A DNA stretch of 64,000 bases from Taudactylus pleione (taxonomy: Eukaryota; Chordata; Amphibia; Anura; Myobatrachidae). The notes beneath the pieces are model-generated. The model was not told the DNA's origin and searched no databases. It saw only the letters and a program-made list of their open reading frames with translations. The DNA lies in contig JAUIMM010002300.1 of assembly GCA_031769625.1 (NCBI GenBank), positions 102,831-166,830 of the forward strand, given 5' to 3'. Shown piece by piece: positions 53,701 to 64,000 of this stretch. A program made the translations under genes and the position numbers. Within the stretch, counting starts at the first letter, position 1. Every line of letters begins with the position of its first letter.

Positions 53701-54141
53701 TCCCTGCACCTCAATTATACAATTCATGTCACCAATCAAAATAACAGGTGTTTTACCTGGTAAAAAATATACAATCTTTTCAAACAACTCTTTGCGCTCA
53801 ATCAAATTAACTGGCGCATAAACATTAATGACCCTTAATTTAATCCCTCTAAAACAAATATCAACCAAAATGCAACGACCCTGCTCAATAATGACATAGG
53901 ATTCAAAGGAAATCTCCCTACTCTGGGCTAATACCCCCACGCCATCATTTCTATTTAATGCAGAACCAGACCATATTGCAGCACCATGTGGCCATTCATC
54001 TTGTTTAGGAGCTTCACATATGCCACACTCCTGTAAACAAATTAAATCCCCCCCTTTAGCCCTAATATCTTCCAAAATTGCGGCTCTCCTGGCATTGGAC
54101 TTAAATACCCTTACATTTTGGGAAATTATAGATATAGACAT
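50749..54141 (-). CDS. LINE ORF2 protein, APE endonuclease-reverse transcriptase (copy G)
   Basis: 1130 aa from the ATG at 54141-54139, with endonuclease, RT and C-terminal Cys/His motifs intact and no protein difference from copy B noticed. Confidence 0.94.
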   Translation of the reverse strand: MSISIISQNVRVFKSNARRAAILEDIRAKGGDLICLQECGICEAPKQDEWPHGAAIWSGSALNRNDGVGVLAQSREISFESYVIIEQGRCILVDICFRGIKLRVINVYAPVNLIERKELFEKIVYFLPGKTPVILIGDMNCIIEVQGRQSVCTSKVDVTGNMLKRMIVDFDLVDAASVCTGGKPLFTYKADRGMIESRLDYVFVTKVLKCVSFVQVSVSYSDHECLICKVECKNGVRHGKGVWKLNVRLLEDDQVRKHFFKNYAKWQMCKSEFVNVLDWWEWVKMKVGVFFRRSGHIVARRKRNRYEWLNKRLWFLYRMREMGQEVADDIKAVRFEVNKMLEERGRQIIYSAKVEHMEKDERCSRFFFKKICGGSKAMDVVLDDRGMEVGAEDVMFEVEKFYKKLYEWKVGDGDMQSEVLSAVSEKVNMGDCDLLLNDMSEDEVKDVLKSMGRNKSPGKDGLPVEFYMSMWDVVKVDLVEVMRYIFVNGQMNDSMKEGVVVLIHKKGDRRCLANWRPITLLNSDYKLFAKLIACRMRVVISQVIGEEQVCAVPGRRMHDNLMLLRDMIGDCLVRKQKMYVMALDFEKAYDRVSHVFMFNVLVRMGFPGEFVNKIRCLYAGACSRLLVNGYLSEHVSIESGVRQGCPLSPIMFICVLEPLLCMLRRDKVVRGFLVPGSNGRCVKTLAYMDDVVVVGGSKVTLDRAKLLIQLFCGASAFKVNWDKSKVKGFGDSSVRDSQMECVSGGIKVLGVIFDECLNGKESWDEVGRKVAKKLNFWNLRKLTMFGKVLIIKAVVLPMLLHIANVFPPGSRGVRKINRMLFLFFWGCKMERLKREHVMKEWQNGGMRFPNLEVYFGLNYIAQVLRLMEIDSKAAYMMKYMAGWMMCGLKWRVRENAVPMAFRVCNWYSVIEVFVRKFDLLGVSVKDFRERKNVIKMLKGREEVCLIDGLTSTDSVRTWKMINVSGLNNRQREVVWMKLHGVLSVRQVLLKRHLVLSEECPREGCRGFESVIHLFWNCSYAQRVWKDLGGLIKELSGIQVMSWKVAMFGLGACGSVNERLLWLIMVCVSEVLWDVRNIYVFRRDDIDARECIHMILGKLYTCYMWDKHAGGGEDAEGLWKHRKWKEIVCLS

Positions 54142-54198
54142 CGCGCCAGGCAAATTATAAGAAAGCAGCACATTACATCATGACTACATTGCCAACAT

Positions 54199-55716
54199 TC
54201 ATTTCCCACTACATACATCAATAAAGGATTCAACATCACCAGTGCTCAAAAAAGGCTGAGCAGGCGAATCCCCCTGCACACCACCCTCAGTCTGAATACA
54301 CTGAGCAGGCTGATCAATAGCTTCCATAGGGACTGTAGCATCAACTGTGCCAGGCAAACACCCAGCAGACTGCATGCCAGTATCTGAGACAGGCTGACCA
54401 GCCATCACCACCACCTCCTGGCTGGCTACCTCCATATCACCCTCTTCTACTGGCAGGCCTTCAAAACGATTACTTGTAGTTACTGCAACCTTCACATCCA
54501 GCCGTGGGCGCTTTAAAGCGCTACCAGTCACTACTCCACGATTCCTATTTACAGAGGTAAAACCATCCAGATCGTCTGAACTCCTAACAGTTGCAGGACT
54601 ACTTCCACAACCAGACACGGTGTCAAAATCAGATTCGGATTCACTCCAATGACATTGCAAGGATGCTGTAGCATTGCTATCAGAAGGACTTGCTGAGGTG
54701 TCTGGAAACTCTGCTATGTTAGCAGTGCCACTCAAAGCAGGAGGGGAGGAACTGACTTGTGAAACAGGGGAGACAACTTGTCCAACAACTGAAGCAGGCA
54801 CATTGCCTTTCTCAGCCTCCCACACAGTCTTAAACCCATATCTTTCCACCATCTCCACTTTAAACTTAAACTGCCTCTCCTGTTCCAGCAGCTCAGCCTC
54901 ATTAACAGCAGGTGTTTCAGCATTACTCTCACTCCTGTTAACTATTCCACTCCCAGAATGTGATGGTACATTAAGCTGTTCATGCAGCCTTCTCGTATCC
55001 TTAGCCATTTCCTCAGGCCCTTTAGGGCAGCTCCTCATAACATGACCAGTATCCCCACATATGTCACACTTTCGTGCCTGAGGACATTCTGCAGCTTCAT
55101 GCCCAGGCAAACCACAGTTTCTGCAACATTTTCCCACACTGCAATTTTCCTTAGTATGGCCATACTTAAAGCAACTCCTGCAAAAAAAAGGCTGGTCAGG
55201 ATAAAACAAGTACCCTCTAGCTCCTCCAATATTAAAGTTCCCAGGAGGGTGCATAACTCCACCAATGCCACTGGGATCCAGTCTCAAGCGTACCCAAAAT
55301 TTAGTCTTGCCGTTAAATATGCCGACATAATTTTCTAGGCGAATTCCTCCACGAACTGAAGAGCAATACCTGGACAGAAAAGCTCTAATAATGTCTGGCT
55401 CCACAAAGGGGTTGTACATGTGCACCGTTAATGGCCTCTCTGCTCCCATAAATAAAGGCAACACCTCAATTCCATGTAATAAAGGGTCTTTTGCAAAGGT
55501 TTTAACCCTCTCAAATGCATTCAGGCAGTTCTCAGGATGGCAAAAAGTCACATCATAAATCCCAGTTGAAGGAAACTCTTGAATACAGTAAATCTCCTCC
55601 TTACTTACCCCAGCCAGACCAACCAAAATTCTGTCCCATAAAGTACGCAGGGTTCTTCTTTGACCAGTAACCTCCTCAGCATATTTAAAGCGAATGGTAT
55701 TCTTCAATCCAGACAT
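54199..55716 (-). CDS. LINE ORF1 zinc-knuckle protein (copy G)
   Basis: 505 aa, three knuckles. Ala396Val is private (near 54530) and also fits a CpG transition. Confidence 0.92.
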   Translation of the reverse strand: MSGLKNTIRFKYAEEVTGQRRTLRTLWDRILVGLAGVSKEEIYCIQEFPSTGIYDVTFCHPENCLNAFERVKTFAKDPLLHGIEVLPLFMGAERPLTVHMYNPFVEPDIIRAFLSRYCSSVRGGIRLENYVGIFNGKTKFWVRLRLDPSGIGGVMHPPGNFNIGGARGYLFYPDQPFFCRSCFKYGHTKENCSVGKCCRNCGLPGHEAAECPQARKCDICGDTGHVMRSCPKGPEEMAKDTRRLHEQLNVPSHSGSGIVNRSESNAETPAVNEAELLEQERQFKFKVEMVERYGFKTVWEAEKGNVPASVVGQVVSPVSQVSSSPPALSGTANIAEFPDTSASPSDSNATASLQCHWSESESDFDTVSGCGSSPATVRSSDDLDGFTSVNRNRGVVTGSALKRPRLDVKVAVTTSNRFEGLPVEEGDMEVASQEVVVMAGQPVSDTGMQSAGCLPGTVDATVPMEAIDQPAQCIQTEGGVQGDSPAQPFLSTGDVESFIDVCSGK

Positions 55717-55826
55717 CCTGGCAGCCTCAAGGACTCCAAACAGCAGTAGGCAATCACAAATCAACGTCCCAGGATCCCCTAGCAAGGAGACCCTGATTCC
55801 TTCCAACCAGACCAGATGCAGCAATT

Positions 55827-55859
55827 ACACCACACCTGGTCCTAGCCAAAATGGCCGAG
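55827..55859 (-). other. U2 snRNA-like segment in the LINE 5' leader (copy G)
   Basis: Same sequence and placement as in the other copies. Confidence 0.6.
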
Positions 55860-55881
55860 GATCACATCCTGCTACATGACA

Positions 55882-58515
55882 TACAAAAGTAGCCATGTAA
55901 CATGTGGAAGAAAGGAACAGAAATCACAAATACCATTAGGGGTAGTATAAATCATATGCCATTACAATTAAGGAGACCATTTATTGAAAAAAAATGGCTC
56001 CAGGGATCAAGGGTGCTCATGGGTCCCACTAGTATCGGTGAAGGGGGACCTGAAGATTCATTTTTTTCCCCTCAATGGGGGCCATTTTGCTCTGAGGGGA
56101 TGGGGAGAAATGAGGCCTATGCCCCCAGTGCTTGTTCTACAATCACATGTCAATACAACCTGCTGCTGCACTCACCTGTTTGCACTTTTGCATTTATAAA
56201 CACTTCATATGATTCATTAAACAACTGATAAGAAGAGGACTGATCTTTTGGTGTCGCATTTTGCCTCCATGTCTTGTCTCCATTTATCTGCCTCTATTCC
56301 GGCCCTAATTCTGGGACTAAAGTCAAAGTCCCTGTAAAGTGGATGTATTTGCGGAGGATTGGCTAATTAAATAATGAATATATTCTATTGTGTTATGATT
56401 ATCCAACCCCTATGACACTTCTGCAATGCCATTTGGAAATTGTTTATCAGGTCTCCGGTTTTGACTTTTTCGCACCATTGCAGGGGCAACCACATGGATA
56501 CAACTGTTGGAGGCATGAATTGCTCTCCATTACTTCCAACAACTTGGATATTTGTTACATTTCTATATTGAGGCAAAATATGCTAGAGTAGTTCACATTT
56601 ACTATTCAGATAATTTCTGTCATATTTTGAAAATATATTTTAGGTGTGTAATGCTTGAATTTTCCTCATTGTTTGACTTTGGACCAGCTGGAGGCATTCA
56701 TTTTCTCCATTTGCAAGAACAAGCAGTGATATGATGAATCTTGAGGTCTTTGTCTCCCTCAAGTGGGCTTCTTCAAGGAAGTGCAATGGTTATAAGCAGC
56801 AGTAGATTGTGACATCATAGAAGAATGTTGTTATAGTGGCAGAATCTGCTAGCTGACTGTTTACATTCTAATGCCATGGTGACTGCATGGCAGCCACTCC
56901 TGAACATTCTGTGGACAGTATGAATATTCCGTAGACTCCTGAACATTCTGTAAACACTGTTAACATTCCAATTAAGGTTCTAGACTGTCTGATTAACTGC
57001 CGAGAGAAGACATGAAGAAAGAAAGGCTGCCAGTTGGTTTGTGGATGTGGCAGAGGCTTGCAGGAGGCAGTGCATTCACAAATCATGCACCCAGAGAGAA
57101 AGAGAGGGAGGGAAAAAAGTCTGCATATGTTAAATTGATAACATAGAGATGAATTGAAAAAAAAAGTAATAACTCCAAGGCTCTAAATGACATTGAAATC
57201 CTCTGCTCTCTTTTGGTAACATTAAATCAAAGAAATTAAAGTGTAGATTAAAAAGGAGAAGGAAAGCATGGGGGGGAAATTGAACCAGGCCAAATGAAAA
57301 AACATATATCGGAGAAAAGGACACAAATACAGGGGTGCATCTGCTGTTTGGTTTGGAGTTGCAGTGCTGTCTCCTAGATACCATGCTCCTAATTTACTGC
57401 TGCAGTTTCTAACTACCAGCCCAAGCTCTGACCCAATGAGCTGACCATACTTGAGAACAAAGCATAAATAATCTTTTTATAAACCACTTTATATCAAATA
57501 CCATTATAAATCAATGTATATGTGTTTACATTTATAATACTTACCATATGCTAAGCATCATATATTTAATCTTTTAAAGTCAACTAAGTGGGCAAACAGT
57601 GCAAATATTACTTCATTTACACTTAAAATGTACCAGCTGCAACATAATTTGTATATATGCAAAATACTTTGCAGCTAAACTTTATGCTTATAAATGAAGT
57701 AATGTGTGCGCTATCTATCTGCTTAGTTAACATTTAAGCATTGAATTACTGGTAATTAGCATATGATAAGTACTGGAAATTCTAATAAATATATACATGT
57801 ATTTATTTTTTATTTAAAAATAGCTCTCCCTAATTGTAATAGTATATGATTTAAACTACCCATTGTGTTCATCAGCAATTCTCAATGTCTCTCTATGTGA
57901 GGTAGCTGCTTGTGTCTGATAAGTACCAAATCAGAAGCGCAGCCCCCAAGCTTTGAGACATAAGAGAGCCTGAAGACCCTGAATCTAAGGTGTACCCTGG
58001 TGCTCTGTGATGATGGGTCTTTGGCTTTTGTGGGTTAAAGAGAAATGGTGCTTATTTGCACAGCATGCTTTTACACTCTCCTGGGTGATTGGAGCATACT
58101 TCTATGGCTTCTGTAAAAAACAATAATAATAAAAAAAAAATAATATATATATATAAATATATATAGGACCCGTGATGTTCTTGAGGTTGTGGTTATGCAC
58201 TACAGCGCTGTCTAGAACTAAGGCTTCCCTGTATTGGATCATGGTAGATTTTTCCACAGTACCAAGCAAAACCTATTGGCTGCAGCAGTACAGCATCATG
58301 CCGTTAGGCCTGAAGTGACCTAGGGGAGTGCTCCAATCATTCAAGAAACAGCAAAAATGCACTGGGCACATGAGCCTCATTTCTCCCCATCAAGTCAGAA
58401 CCATGAAGCCCATCTTTGACATCCATGGCGCCAAAAGGCTCCTTAGAATACAAGGGTCTGCAGGCTCCCATCCAACACTAGGCTTGGGAACAAACTCCAA
58501 CTTTGTTACATCACA
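55882..58515. repeat. Satellite unit S6-1
   Basis: Complete 2,634-bp unit opening the longest uninterrupted satellite run of the window. Its right boundary is empty. No gene is visible. Confidence 0.95.
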
Positions 58516-61149
58516 TACAAAAGTAGCCATGTAACATGTGGAAGAAAGGAACAGAAATCACAAATACCATTAGGGGTAGTATAAATCATATGCCATTACA
58601 ATTAAGGAGACCATTTATTGAAAAAAAATGGCTCCAGGGATCAAGGGTGCTCATGGGTCCCACTAGTATCGGTGAAGGGGGACCTGAAGATTCATTTTTT
58701 TCCCCTCAATGGGGGCCATTTTGCTCTGAGGGGATGGGGAGAAATGAGGCCTATGCCCCCAGTGCTTGTTCTACAATCACATGTCAATACAACCTGCTGC
58801 TGCACTCACCTGTTTGCACTTTTGCATTTATAAACACTTCATATGATTCATTAAACAACTGATAAGAAGAGGACTGATCTTTTGGTGTCGCATTTTGCCT
58901 CCATGTCTTGTCTCCATTTATCTGCCTCTATTCCGGCCCTAATTCTGGGACTAAAGTCAAAGTCCCTGTAAAGTGGATGTATTTGCGGAGGATTGGCTAA
59001 TTAAATAATGAATATATTCTATTGTGTTATGATTATCCAACCCCTATGACACTTCTGCAATGCCATTTGGAAATTGTTTATCAGGTCTCCGGTTTTGACT
59101 TTTTCGCACCATTGCAGGGGCAACCACATGGATACAACTGTTGGAGGCATGAATTGCTCTCCATTACTTCCAACAACTTGGATATTTGTTACATTTCTAT
59201 ATTGAGGCAAAATATGCTAGAGTAGTTCACATTTACTATTCAGATAATTTCTGTCATATTTTGAAAATATATTTTAGGTGTGTAATGCTTGAATTTTCCT
59301 CATTGTTTGACTTTGGACCAGCTGGAGGCATTCATTTTCTCCATTTGCAAGAACAAGCAGTGATATGATGAATCTTGAGGTCTTTGTCTCCCTCAAGTGG
59401 GCTTCTTCAAGGAAGTGCAATGGTTATAAGCAGCAGTAGATTGTGACATCATAGAAGAATGTTGTTATAGTGGCAGAATCTGCTAGCTGACTGTTTACAT
59501 TCTAATGCCATGGTGACTGCATGGCAGCCACTCCTGAACATTCTGTGGACAGTATGAATATTCCGTAGACTCCTGAACATTCTGTAAACACTGTTAACAT
59601 TCCAATTAAGGTTCTAGACTGTCTGATTAACTGCCGAGAGAAGACATGAAGAAAGAAAGGCTGCCAGTTGGTTTGTGGATGTGGCAGAGGCTTGCAGGAG
59701 GCAGTGCATTCACAAATCATGCACCCAGAGAGAAAGAGAGGGAGGGAAAAAAGTCTGCATATGTTAAATTGATAACATAGAGATGAATTGAAAAAAAAAG
59801 TAATAACTCCAAGGCTCTAAATGACATTGAAATCCTCTGCTCTCTTTTGGTAACATTAAATCAAAGAAATTAAAGTGTAGATTAAAAAGGAGAAGGAAAG
59901 CATGGGGGGGAAATTGAACCAGGCCAAATGAAAAAACATATATCGGAGAAAAGGACACAAATACAGGGGTGCATCTGCTGTTTGGTTTGGAGTTGCAGTG
60001 CTGTCTCCTAGATACCATGCTCCTAATTTACTGCTGCAGTTTCTAACTACCAGCCCAAGCTCTGACCCAATGAGCTGACCATACTTGAGAACAAAGCATA
60101 AATAATCTTTTTATAAACCACTTTATATCAAATACCATTATAAATCAATGTATATGTGTTTACATTTATAATACTTACCATATGCTAAGCATCATATATT
60201 TAATCTTTTAAAGTCAACTAAGTGGGCAAACAGTGCAAATATTACTTCATTTACACTTAAAATGTACCAGCTGCAACATAATTTGTATATATGCAAAATA
60301 CTTTGCAGCTAAACTTTATGCTTATAAATGAAGTAATGTGTGCGCTATCTATCTGCTTAGTTAACATTTAAGCATTGAATTACTGGTAATTAGCATATGA
60401 TAAGTACTGGAAATTCTAATAAATATATACATGTATTTATTTTTTATTTAAAAATAGCTCTCCCTAATTGTAATAGTATATGATTTAAACTACCCATTGT
60501 GTTCATCAGCAATTCTCAATGTCTCTCTATGTGAGGTAGCTGCTTGTGTCTGATAAGTACCAAATCAGAAGCGCAGCCCCCAAGCTTTGAGACATAAGAG
60601 AGCCTGAAGACCCTGAATCTAAGGTGTACCCTGGTGCTCTGTGATGATGGGTCTTTGGCTTTTGTGGGTTAAAGAGAAATGGTGCTTATTTGCACAGCAT
60701 GCTTTTACACTCTCCTGGGTGATTGGAGCATACTTCTATGGCTTCTGTAAAAAACAATAATAATAAAAAAAAAATAATATATATATATAAATATATATAG
60801 GACCCGTGATGTTCTTGAGGTTGTGGTTATGCACTACAGCGCTGTCTAGAACTAAGGCTTCCCTGTATTGGATCATGGTAGATTTTTCCACAGTACCAAG
60901 CAAAACCTATTGGCTGCAGCAGTACAGCATCATGCCGTTAGGCCTGAAGTGACCTAGGGGAGTGCTCCAATCATTCAAGAAACAGCAAAAATGCACTGGG
61001 CACATGAGCCTCATTTCTCCCCATCAAGTCAGAACCATGAAGCCCATCTTTGACATCCATGGCGCCAAAAGGCTCCTTAGAATACAAGGGTCTGCAGGCT
61101 CCCATCCAACACTAGGCTTGGGAACAAACTCCAACTTTGTTACATCACA
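58516..61149. repeat. Satellite unit S6-2
   Basis: Complete 2,634-bp unit with empty boundaries on both sides and the same internal repeats as the reference. No gene is visible. Confidence 0.95.
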
Positions 61150-63784
61150 TACAAAAGTAGCCATGTAACATGTGGAAGAAAGGAACAGAAATCACAAATA
61201 CCATTAGGGGTAGTATAAATCATATGCCATTACAATTAAGGAGACCATTTATTGAAAAAAAATGGCTCCAGGGATCAAGGGTGCTCATGGGTCCCACTAG
61301 TATCGGTGAAGGGGGACCTGAAGATTCATTTTTTTCCCCTCAATGGGGGCCATTTTGCTCTGAGGGGATGGGGAGAAATGAGGCCTATGCCCCCAGTGCT
61401 TGTTCTACAATCACATGTCAATACAACCTGCTGCTGCACTCACCTGTTTGCACTTTTGCATTTATAAACACTTCATATGATTCATTAAACAACTGATAAG
61501 AAGAGGACTGATCTTTTGGTGTCGCATTTTGCCTCCATGTCTTGTCTCCATTTATCTGCCTCTATTCCGGCCCTAATTCTGGGACTAAAGTCAAAGTCCC
61601 TGTAAAGTGGATGTATTTGCGGAGGATTGGCTAATTAAATAATGAATATATTCTATTGTGTTATGATTATCCAACCCCTATGACACTTCTGCAATGCCAT
61701 TTGGAAATTGTTTATCAGGTCTCCGGTTTTGACTTTTTCGCACCATTGCAGGGGCAACCACATGGATACAACTGTTGGAGGCATGAATTGCTCTCCATTA
61801 CTTCCAACAACTTGGATATTTGTTACATTTCTATATTGAGGCAAAATATGCTAGAGTAGTTCACATTTACTATTCAGATAATTTCTGTCATATTTTGAAA
61901 ATATATTTTAGGTGTGTAATGCTTGAATTTTCCTCATTGTTTGACTTTGGACCAGCTGGAGGCATTCATTTTCTCCATTTGCAAGAACAAGCAGTGATAT
62001 GATGAATCTTGAGGTCTTTGTCTCCCTCAAGTGGGCTTCTTCAAGGAAGTGCAATGGTTATAAGCAGCAGTAGATTGTGACATCATAGAAGAATGTTGTT
62101 ATAGTGGCAGAATCTGCTAGCTGACTGTTTACATTCTAATGCCATGGTGACTGCATGGCAGCCACTCCTGAACATTCTGTGGACAGTATGAATATTCCGT
62201 AGACTCCTGAACATTCTGTAAACACTGTTAACATTCCAATTAAGGTTCTAGACTGTCTGATTAACTGCCGAGAGAAGACATGAAGAAAGAAAGGCTGCCA
62301 GTTGGTTTGTGGATGTGGCAGAGGCTTGCAGGAGGCAGTGCATTCACAAATCATGCACCCAGAGAGAAAGAGAGGGAGGGAAAAAAGTCTGCATATGTTA
62401 AATTGATAACATAGAGATGAATTGAAAAAAAAAGTAATAACTCCAAGGCTCTAAATGACATTGAAATCCTCTGCTCTCTTTTGGTAACATTAAATCAAAG
62501 AAATTAAAGTGTAGATTAAAAAGGAGAAGGAAAGCATGGGGGGGAAATTGAACCAGGCCAAATGAAAAAACATATATCGGAGAAAAGGACACAAATACAG
62601 GGGTGCATCTGCTGTTTGGTTTGGAGTTGCAGTGCTGTCTCCTAGATACCATGCTCCTAATTTACTGCTGCAGTTTCTAACTACCAGCCCAAGCTCTGAC
62701 CCAATGAGCTGACCATACTTGAGAACAAAGCATAAATAATCTTTTTATAAACCACTTTATATCAAATACCATTATAAATCAATGTATATGTGTTTACATT
62801 TATAATACTTACCATATGCTAAGCATCATATATTTAATCTTTTAAAGTCAACTAAGTGGGCAAACAGTGCAAATATTACTTCATTTACACTTAAAATGTA
62901 CCAGCTGCAACATAATTTGTATATATGCAAAATACTTTGCAGCTAAACTTTATGCTTATAAATGAAGTAATGTGTGCGCTATCTATCTGCTTAGTTAACA
63001 TTTAAGCATTGAATTACTGGTAATTAGCATATGATAAGTACTGGAAATTCTAATAAATATATACATGTATTTATTTTTTATTTAAAAATAGCTCTCCCTA
63101 ATTGTAATAGTATATGATTTAAACTACCCATTGTGTTCATCAGCAATTCTCAATGTCTCTCTATGTGAGGTAGCTGCTTGTGTCTGATAAGTACCAAATC
63201 AGAAGCGCAGCCCCCAAGCTTTGAGACATAAGAGAGCCTGAAGACCCTGAATCTAAGGTGTACCCTGGTGCTCTGTGATGATGGGTCTTTGGCTTTTGTG
63301 GGTTAAAGAGAAATGGTGCTTATTTGCACAGCATGCTTTTACACTCTCCTGGGTGATTGGAGCATACTTCTATGGCTTCTGTAAAAAACAATAATAATAA
63401 AAAAAAAAATAATATATATATATAAATATATATAGGACCCGTGATGTTCTTGAGGTTGTGGTTATGCACTACAGCGCTGTCTAGAACTAAGGCTTCCCTG
63501 TATTGGATCATGGTAGATTTTTCCACAGTACCAAGCAAAACCTATTGGCTGCAGCAGTACAGCATCATGCCGTTAGGCCTGAAGTGACCTAGGGGAGTGC
63601 TCCAATCATTCAAGAAACAGCAAAAATGCACTGGGCACATGAGCCTCATTTCTCCCCATCAAGTCAGAACCATGAAGCCCATCTTTGACATCCATGGCGC
63701 CAAAAGGCTCCTTAGAATACAAGGGTCTGCAGGCTCCCATCCAACACTAGGCTTGGGAACAAACTCCAACTTTGTTACATCACA
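61150..63784. repeat. Satellite unit S6-3, 2,635 bp
   Basis: One base longer than the standard because the A run near 63400-63410 has 11 rather than 10 A. This shift opens a spurious minus-strand frame across 63320-63538, which is not a gene. Confidence 0.95.
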
Positions 63785-64000
63785 TACAAAAGTAGCCATG
63801 TAACATGTGGAAGAAAGGAACAGAAATCACAAATACCATTAGGGGTAGTATAAATCATATGCCATTACAATTAAGGAGACCATTTATTGAAAAAAAATGG
63901 CTCCAGGGATCAAGGGTGCTCATGGGTCCCACTAGTATCGGTGAAGGGGGACCTGAAGATTCATTTTTTTCCCCTCAATGGGGGCCATTTTGCTCTGAGG
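63785..64000. repeat. Satellite unit S6-4, first 216 bases
   Basis: Start of a further unit cut by the window edge. The satellite array continues beyond the window. Confidence 0.95.

Larger units (their letters stand above)
50433..55878 (-). mobile_element. LINE copy G, complete
   Basis: Complete element with standard junctions: ACA at 50430-50432 and 55879-55881. One private ORF1 change (Ala396Val) was noticed; the 3' UTR matches C and F in its 9-A run. Confidence 0.95.

Noticed and set aside
1..64000. CRISPR array or prokaryotic mobile island, suggested by regular repeats
   Set aside because: Repeat units are kilobases long, no short repeat-spacer pattern exists, and the coding content is a eukaryotic LINE.

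Overview
The window is eukaryotic nuclear repeat DNA with no host gene. It has two components. One is a roughly 2,634-bp tandem satellite unit, present as 11 complete or nearly complete copies plus a 216-bp fragment. The other is a non-LTR retrotransposon (LINE) of about 5.44-5.47 kb, present as six complete copies plus a seventh cut by the left edge. Every LINE copy lies on the minus strand and sits at the same point of the satellite unit. The LINE has a CCHC zinc-knuckle ORF1 and an ORF2 with an APE endonuclease and a reverse transcriptase. It resembles the target-specific Tx1 group of the L1 superfamily, known from amphibians and fishes. An amphibian or fish genome is therefore the best guess, but the window does not prove it.

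Layout from left to right: LINE A (1-2073, partial); satellite block S1, two units (2077-7334); LINE B (7335-12808); S2, one unit (12812-15445); LINE C (15446-20886); S3, two units (20890-26157); LINE D (26158-31611); S4, one unit (31615-34248); LINE E (34249-39708) directly followed by LINE F (39712-45161) with only the 3-bp target duplication between them; S5, two units (45165-50432); LINE G (50433-55878); S6, three units and a fragment (55882-64000). Of 12 unit boundaries, six are empty and six are occupied, one of them twice. No LINE with a visible 5' end is 5'-truncated, and all ORFs are open.

ORF1 (505 aa from its first ATG) should coat the LINE RNA. ORF2 (1130 aa from its first ATG) should nick the satellite and copy the RNA in place by target-primed reverse transcription. 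Uniform junctions give a 3-4 bp target duplication (ACA, or ACAT if one ambiguous T is counted). The longer minus-strand frames begin at GTG or TTG, so I give both ORFs from their first ATG.

The most notable observations are these. A 33-bp stretch near the LINE 5' end resembles nucleotides 8-39 of U2 snRNA. The first bases of the LINE copy the target just downstream of the cleavage point, which recreates an insertion site. The E/F tandem pair looks like use of such a recreated site. The insertion point lies between inverted repeats at the satellite unit boundary. Copy B used a different nick and lost target bases. The satellite unit also contains a diverged palindrome of about 221 bp and a duplicated 39-bp block rich in GAAnnTTC motifs. 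No RNA gene, CRISPR array or host protein gene was found.
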